Shown here: positions 59,756-64,000 of the stretch, one piece after another
How the letters are laid out: every line of letters begins with the position of its first letter
Numbering within the stretch: the stretch's first letter is position 1
Assembly (NCBI RefSeq): GCF_041438805.1
Contig: NZ_CP109190.1
Location: forward strand, 6,758,001-6,822,000
Length of the DNA stretch: 64,000 nt
Direction of reading: 5' to 3'
Source of the DNA: Streptomyces sp. NBC_01707
Lineage (GTDB): Bacteria; Actinomycetota; Actinomycetes; Streptomycetales; Streptomycetaceae
Made by a program: the position numbers and the translations under genes
The notes under the pieces: model-generated
What the model was told of the DNA's origin: nothing
What the model saw: only the letters and a program-made list of their open reading frames with translations
The model's database searches: none

Positions 59756-60907
59756 TCACGTGCCAGATGCCTCCTCCGGACCCTCCCCGGAGGGCTCGGC
59801 CGGGCGGACCTTTTTGATCTGCTCATCGACGTGAGCGGCGATCGCATGGTCCCGCCCGTTGACCAGGTGCTGATAGATCAGCGCGGCCCGCACCGACGAG
59901 TGCCCCATGCGCTGCATCAGCTCACGCGTCGTCGCGCCACCGGTCGCGGCGAGGGTGTTCCCGGTATGGCGCAGATCGTGGAAGTGGACGTCTCCCAGGC
60001 CGGTCGTCTCCAGGGCCCGCAACCACAGGCGGCGGAAGTTGTTCCGGCGAAGCTGCCCGCCACGTGCGCCGGTGAAGACCAGCTCGGTACGACCCGGCTC
60101 TGCGTAGGCAGCGAGGTGAGCAGCCACGTCCTCAGTCAGCGAGGCAGGGAAGGCGACGGTGCGGACACCGGCCGCGCTCTTGGGCGTCTTGACCAGGATG
60201 CCGTCCGTGCGGGTCTCGGCCAGGGCCCGCCGTACGGCGACGGTTCGCCGTACGAGGTCGACGTCATGACGCTGGAGCGCGGCGAGCTCCCCGAAGCGGA
60301 GGCCGGTGAAGGCCGCCAGGAGGATGAACACCCGGAAGCGCACCGGTACGGCGTCGGCGAGCTGGAAGACCTCCGAGACGTCCAGGAACGGCCGCTCGGC
60401 TGTCTTAGCCGCCCCAGCGCCCTTGATACGGCAGGGGTTGCGCTGGATCACCTCGTCGTCGACCGCGGTGCTCATGACGGCGCGGAGGATCTGATACGCC
60501 TTGGCGACCGTCGGCTCACCGACACCAGATTCCAGGAGGCCGGCACGCCAGCGGCGGATCTGCGGTGTCGTGATCTCACTCAGGACCACGTTCGCGAAGG
60601 TCGGCAGGATGTGGAGGCGAAGCGCGCTGCCGTTACGTTCGCGGGTAGTCGCGGCGTAGTCGCGCTCTTTGAACCAGGCGTCGGCGTACACCCCGAAGAG
60701 AACCTTGTCGTCCGGGTTCCTCCATCGGCCGTCGAGGATCTCCGCTTCCTTGCGGACGAGCCACCGATCAGCATCGGTCTGAGTGGAGAAGGTCTCCGGC
60801 GCCGAACGCAGCAGGCCATCCGGACCGGGATACCGCACCTGAAAGCGACCGGACGGCAGCTTGCGGACCGACCCGAACCGGCGACGTTTGCCTCTCTGGT
60901 TCGCCAT
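59756..60907 (-). CDS. int: tyrosine-recombinase integrase of the AICE
   Basis: A 383-residue site-specific recombinase. Catalytic residues: Arg204 in FTGLRFGEL, Lys243 in KTPKSAAGVRT, His310-xx-Arg313 in HDLRHTG, His336 in MGHSSV and nucleophile Tyr345 in YQHL. N-terminal arm-type and SAM-like domains precede (residues 1-165). Intact, so integration and excision are likely active. Its ATG shares one base with the xis stop codon. Confidence 0.96.
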   Translation of the reverse strand: MANQRGKRRRFGSVRKLPSGRFQVRYPGPDGLLRSAPETFSTQTDADRWLVRKEAEILDGRWRNPDDKVLFGVYADAWFKERDYAATTRERNGSALRLHILPTFANVVLSEITTPQIRRWRAGLLESGVGEPTVAKAYQILRAVMSTAVDDEVIQRNPCRIKGAGAAKTAERPFLDVSEVFQLADAVPVRFRVFILLAAFTGLRFGELAALQRHDVDLVRRTVAVRRALAETRTDGILVKTPKSAAGVRTVAFPASLTEDVAAHLAAYAEPGRTELVFTGARGGQLRRNNFRRLWLRALETTGLGDVHFHDLRHTGNTLAATGGATTRELMQRMGHSSVRAALIYQHLVNGRDHAIAAHVDEQIKKVRPAEPSGEGPEEASGT

Positions 60908-61119
60908 CAGGCCACCGCCCTCAAGCGCCGACGGCTCGTGACGATCGGCTGCACGGTGTTGACCGCGATGAAGTCAGCCAACGCGCTCTCGGGGATCCGG
61001 ACATGCCGCCCCACCTTCACGAACACGATCCTCCGTTCGGCGATCAGGCGCCGAGGAAAGCGAACGGTTGTGCCGAGGAGTTGAGCAGCCTCCTCCACTG
61101 TGAGCAGTCGATCAGTCAT
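60907..61119 (-). CDS. xis: excisionase (helix-turn-helix, MerR-like)
   Basis: A 70-residue DNA-binding protein with the excisionase/helix-turn-helix_17 pattern (LLTVEEAAQLLGTTVRFPRR, then FVKVGRHVRIPESALADFI). ATG at 61119 overlaps the repSA stop by ATGA. Directs excision of the element with Int. Confidence 0.93.
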   Translation of the reverse strand: MTDRLLTVEEAAQLLGTTVRFPRRLIAERRIVFVKVGRHVRIPESALADFIAVNTVQPIVTSRRRLRAVA

Positions 61120-62462
61120 GCGGCCATCTCTCCTTCCGGGTCGGGTGCGATGGAGGCGGCGAGCCATTCCTCGCCGCGGGTGAGGCCGGTTCCGGCGAAG
61201 TTCCAATGGGCGAGGACGAGGGTGGTGTCGTCACCGTCCAGGTCGGCCGGCACGGGGGTTTGGTCACCGTGGGCGATGGCGGCTTGGAGGCGTCGCCATT
61301 CGGCGCGGGCGGTGCGTAGGGCGCCGAGGGTGGTGGAGTAGCGGCGGGTTTTGGTGGAGAAGTGGCCGCGGAACCCCAGCATGTGGGCCCATGCCCTGAG
61401 CCGGAGCTCTGCGAGGTCCTTGCGAGCGCCGAGGGCCCAAGCGGTGCGGATCATCTGGCGGGCGTGTTCGGTGAGGGTCATACGGGCGAGTTCGGCGAGG
61501 AACTTCAGCGGGCGGTCGAGGGTGCCGGTCGCGGTCTCGGCTCCTTTGGTTGCGTACTTGGCGATGTAGGCGGCGACGGCTCGTTCGGTGAGTTCGGTGC
61601 CCCCGTCGAAGTCGGCTGTGCGGATGGGGCGGATGTCGAGCTGTCGGCCGAAGGCGAAGGTGTGGGCGCGGCCGTCGACGATCGGCCCGGGCACGTCGGC
61701 AGCGGTGGCGGCGGCGCGGATGGCGTCGGCGAGGAGGTCTGGGGTGGCCCAGGCCGGGGGCGGGGTGTCGCCGCCGTCGGGGCCGTCGAGGCGGATCACG
61801 GCGTGGAAGTGGATGGCGCCGCGGCGCTGGTACTCGGCGACCTTGGCGAAGGAGACGCGGGCGTGGTCGGCGAAGGCGCGTTGGGAGAGGCCGGCGCGCT
61901 TGGCGACTTCCCGGCGCAGGTAGATGGAGAAACGGGCCCAGATTTTCGAGGCGTGCGCGTTCCAGAGCACGGCTGCTTCGTAGTCGTAGGCGGCGGGCGC
62001 GAGCGGGGTGCCTAACTCGGGTGCGTCGTCCGGATGCTGAGTGCCGCAGCGGCAACGGCTGGAGGCGGGTTGGTTGTGGACGGGCCCGAAGCTGGGGGCG
62101 GTGAAGGTTGCGAACACCCGTGGGTGGGTGGCGACTTGTGCGGGGGTGCCTTTGCCGCCGCGGAGTCCGGCGGTGATGAGTTGGTAGGTGTCGCGTCGGT
62201 AGGTCTCTGCGCAGGCAGGGCAGCGGGTGGCGCGGCGGTTGTTGCAGCGGACCAGGAGGTTCCCGGCGGGCAGATCCGAGGAGTGGAGTTCGTCGAGGAT
62301 TTCGCCGGTGGCGGGGTGGATGTCGGTGCGCTGTCCGTCGAGGCGGATGGGTGTGGTGCAGCCGCCGAGGCCGCGCAGTTGGCGCATGAGGCCGGGCATG
62401 GTGCCCAGGCTGGCGAGGAACGCGAGGTCGCCCACCGGGGGCGGTGCGGTGGTCGTGGTCAC
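61116..62462 (-). CDS. repSA: replication initiator RepSA (rolling-circle type)
   Basis: A 448-residue initiator of AICE rolling-circle replication. HUH motif GAIHFHAVIR (His218, His220), candidate nucleophile tyrosines in AAYIAKYATKGA (Tyr300/Tyr304), and a CxxC metal knuckle RCPACAETY near residue 83. The GTG at 62462 is chosen. Operon order repSA-xis-int as in pSAM2. Confidence 0.93.
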   Translation of the reverse strand: MTTTTAPPPVGDLAFLASLGTMPGLMRQLRGLGGCTTPIRLDGQRTDIHPATGEILDELHSSDLPAGNLLVRCNNRRATRCPACAETYRRDTYQLITAGLRGGKGTPAQVATHPRVFATFTAPSFGPVHNQPASSRCRCGTQHPDDAPELGTPLAPAAYDYEAAVLWNAHASKIWARFSIYLRREVAKRAGLSQRAFADHARVSFAKVAEYQRRGAIHFHAVIRLDGPDGGDTPPPAWATPDLLADAIRAAATAADVPGPIVDGRAHTFAFGRQLDIRPIRTADFDGGTELTERAVAAYIAKYATKGAETATGTLDRPLKFLAELARMTLTEHARQMIRTAWALGARKDLAELRLRAWAHMLGFRGHFSTKTRRYSTTLGALRTARAEWRRLQAAIAHGDQTPVPADLDGDDTTLVLAHWNFAGTGLTRGEEWLAASIAPDPEGEMAA

Positions 62463-62536
62463 TGTGGAGTCCTCCTCTCGAAAGGCAGAGGCCGGGACAC
62501 CGGGCCGGAAGGGCGCGCGGTGTCCCGGCGGCGGGG

Positions 62537-62743
62537 TCAGCGGCTGGTGAAGGCGGCGGTGGCCGCGGTGTCGAGCAGGGTGCGCAGGGGCGGGGTGATG
62601 CCGGTGCCGTGGCAGGTGCGGCAGTGGGCGGTGATGGTGCGCCGGTTGCCGTTGCGGTCGCGGCCGCCGAGGGTGATGGCGGCGGAGGCGAAGCCGTCGC
62701 AGCTGGGGCAGATGCGCACCGGGGCGGGGGTGGGCTGGGCCAT
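62537..62743 (-). CDS. small zinc-finger protein of the AICE
   Basis: A 68-residue protein with two CxxC pairs: CPSCDGF (residue about 12) and CRTCHGTG (about 42), like a single DnaJ-type zinc finger. Such proteins are common between repSA and the transfer genes of AICEs; function unknown. ATG 62743 with GGAGAA upstream. Confidence 0.8.
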   Translation of the reverse strand: MAQPTPAPVRICPSCDGFASAAITLGGRDRNGNRRTITAHCRTCHGTGITPPLRTLLDTAATAAFTSR

Positions 62744-62833
62744 GATGGGGTTCTCCTTCGGTCCTTTGGGATGGAGGGGGCAGGGCTCTCGGGGCGGCGG
62801 AAACTTGGCGGTTGAGGCCGCCCCGAGGGCCGG

Positions 62834-63391
62834 TTACAGGTGAGTCGTGCGGCGGCCGTGGCCTTTGGCCGCGTACATGGCGGCGTCAGCTGCGGCGAGT
62901 GCGTCGGTGAGGGTCGCCACGGGCAGATCAGCGATGCGGCAGCTGCCGACCGAGGCGGAGACCGGCAGCAGGCAGCCGCGGTAGGGGACCGGGCGGCGCA
63001 GAGCGGCTGTGAGGGCGGCGAGGCCGGTGGTGCGGTCAGGGTGGGTGACGATGGCGGTGAACTCGTCTCCGCCGAGCCGTGCGGCGATGCCGTCCTGGTC
63101 GCACCAGGCGGTCAGCCGGGCGGCTGTGGCGGTGAGGACGGCGTCCCCGGCGGCGTGTCCGTGGGTGTCGTTGATTGCTTTGAAGTCGTCCAGGTCGAGC
63201 AGCAGGACGAGCGAGTCCGGGGTGCGGGTGATCAGGCGTTCAGCGCGGGCGGTCCATCCGGCGCGGGTATGGAGGCCGGTCAGCGGGTCGCGGCGGGCAG
63301 TGGCCAGGCGGCGGGCGAGGAAGCCGCTGTGTATGGCCCAGCCGACGGCGGGTAAGGCGATGGCCGCGGCTTGCAGGTCCATTGCCCTCAC
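62834..63391 (-). CDS. GGDEF diguanylate cyclase encoded on the AICE
   Basis: A 185-residue protein with one N-terminal hydrophobic segment and a complete GGDEF domain: DPLTGLHTRAGW, LLLDLDDFKAINDTHGHAAGD (metal Asp66, Asn74), and GGDEF at 107-111. The inhibitory RxxD site is missing (DQDGIAAR instead of RxxDxxxR), so product feedback may be absent. It would make cyclic di-GMP, which in Streptomyces restrains development through BldD. GTG 63391 overlaps the upstream stop (GTGA). Confidence 0.9.
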   Translation of the reverse strand: MRAMDLQAAAIALPAVGWAIHSGFLARRLATARRDPLTGLHTRAGWTARAERLITRTPDSLVLLLDLDDFKAINDTHGHAAGDAVLTATAARLTAWCDQDGIAARLGGDEFTAIVTHPDRTTGLAALTAALRRPVPYRGCLLPVSASVGSCRIADLPVATLTDALAAADAAMYAAKGHGRRTTHL

Positions 63392-63723
63392 CGCTTCCGG
63401 GGGTCGTTGAGCAGGGAGCGCAGGACGACGGCGCAGACGGCGACCGAGGCGCCCGTGATGGCGACGGCCAGCAGCATCGAGACCAGGACCGCGCCGACGA
63501 CGAGTACGACGGCAGCGCCACCGCCGACTACCGCCAGGACACCGGCCGGGGACAGCCGTACCGCTGGCCCGGAAGCGACCGGGGCGGGCGCCGGGGTGGT
63601 GTGCTGGCAGGCGCAGGCTGCAGCGTGGTGCTGCTCGACCGGGGCCGGAGCCGGGGCGGTGGTGATGAGCGGGGTGGCGATGCCGGTGGGCAGCGGGTTG
63701 ACCGGGATGCGGGGGCGGATCAT
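63388..63723 (-). CDS. SpdD-like AICE transfer (spread) protein
   Basis: A 111-residue protein: Pro-rich N-terminus (MIRPRIPVNPLPTGIATPL), a short Cys/His patch (HHAAACACQH), and a C-terminal hydrophobic hairpin (GVLAVVGGGAAVVLVVGAVLV). It resembles plasmid-spread SpdD-type proteins of Streptomyces elements. The stop overlaps the GGDEF start. Confidence 0.7.
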   Translation of the reverse strand: MIRPRIPVNPLPTGIATPLITTAPAPAPVEQHHAAACACQHTTPAPAPVASGPAVRLSPAGVLAVVGGGAAVVLVVGAVLVSMLLAVAITGASVAVCAVVLRSLLNDPRKR

Positions 63724-63746
63724 GGGGTGTTCTCCCTTCGGGCGGG

Positions 63747-63902
63747 TTACTTGACGGCGGTGTCGATGACGGGGGCCAGGAGGCTGTCGGCGAGGAGGTA
63801 GCCGCCGAGGAGGAGCACGACGACGAGCCAGGCCGGGGGACGGAAGAGCTTGATGCCGAGCCAGCCGACGACGATCAGGGCGAGCCAGAGAGGGACGTCC
63901 AT
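63747..63902 (-). CDS. 51-residue hydrophobic membrane protein of the AICE
   Basis: A short gene of 51 codons (MDVPLWLALIVVGWLGIKLF, then RPPAWLVVVLLLGGYLLAD), mostly two membrane segments, with Streptomyces codon bias. It lies between the SpdD-like gene and the transfer-protein gene on the same strand. Probably a spread or membrane-associated transfer factor; no named family. Confidence 0.7.
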   Translation of the reverse strand: MDVPLWLALIVVGWLGIKLFRPPAWLVVVLLLGGYLLADSLLAPVIDTAVK

Positions 63903-63920
63903 GGGGGTCGGTCCTTTCGG

Positions 63921-64000
63921 TCAGTGGGTGCGGCAGCGGTGGGTGCGCGCGGCGAGTTGGGCGGCGGACTGGCTGGAGTAATCGGCGGACCAGCCGCAGT
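63921..64000 (-). CDS. mobile element transfer protein, C-terminal part (cut by window edge)
   Basis: The last 25 codons of a gene continuing beyond base 64000: CGWSADYSSQSAAQLAART, then HRCRTH and stop. The Cys-W-DY-A-LA-H-x-C pattern matches the small AICE 'mobile element transfer' proteins (paired Cys/His zinc site) known from pSAM2-like elements. Confidence 0.75.
   Translation of the reverse strand, partial: CGWSADYSSQSAAQLAARTHRCRTH

Larger units (their letters stand above)
59581..64000. mobile_element. left part of an AICE (pSAM2/SLP1-type), cut by the window edge
   Basis: tRNA-Val, int, xis, repSA in the order and overlap seen in actinomycete integrative and conjugative elements, followed by small AICE-type proteins and a GGDEF gene. 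Transfer (tra) and right attachment site would lie beyond 64000. The exact left border cannot be fixed without attR. Confidence 0.88.

Overview
The window is high-GC actinobacterial DNA with near-saturated GC at third codon positions, many GTG starts and short ATGA/GTGA gene overlaps. Gene content points to a Streptomyces chromosome: the fasR-fabD-fabH-acpP-fabF block, a homodimeric-type aceE, an mbl gene (MreB-like actin), matB, DUF3145, DUF3052 and DUF4429 genes. From memory, the order matches in reverse the SCO2360-SCO2465 part of the S. coelicolor core; this was not checked by a search.

Layout. 1-4000: heterodimeric ABC exporter, xylulokinase and a small YtxH-like protein. 4200-5650: two tRNA-Asn genes, one CAT-anticodon tRNA, about 700 bases without genes, and a Gly/Arg/Tyr-rich small protein. 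5835-9916: a second ABC exporter, an MFS transporter and a double-VOC protein. 10156-14236: a fused carboxyltransferase, matB and an MFS transporter on the minus strand. 14373-19163: Lrp/AsnC regulator, GAF kinase with a broken ATPase domain, mbl and two Streptomyces-type hypothetical genes. 19337-26943: MarR/oxidoreductase pair, Ohr, GH51 arabinofuranosidase, EI24 and LysE membrane proteins, aldose epimerase, GDSL lipoprotein. 27295-32822: DUF3145 and the type II fatty acid synthase operon with FasR. 32988-41653: assorted metabolic genes, with a MerR/aldo-keto reductase pair and a TetR/DHA2 exporter pair whose promoters suggest leaderless mRNAs. 41750-46054: aceE, DUF3052 and peroxiredoxin.

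46225-55539 is a Ter stress locus: two TerD, a DUF475/TerC-like membrane protein, a TerA-like protein, a TerD with a PAYGYPQP tail, then a tightly overlapping trio (HpcH/HpaI aldolase, phosphoribosyltransferase-TRSP joined in frame to StiP-PELOTA, HAD phosphatase). This trio is the predicted nucleoside-like metabolite pathway linked to Ter proteins, and the single 851-residue polypeptide is its most distinctive feature. 55592-59380 holds a methyltransferase, FmdB, DUF4383, a coiled-coil membrane protein and a DUF4097 lipoprotein.

59581-64000 is the left end of an actinomycete integrative and conjugative element (AICE) at tRNA-Val(TAC): int, xis, repSA, a zinc-finger protein, a GGDEF diguanylate cyclase and small transfer-type proteins, running off the right edge. 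Two copies of a roughly 160-base intergenic repeat (9961 and 19162) show a dispersed repeat family. No rRNA, CRISPR array or insertion sequence was seen.
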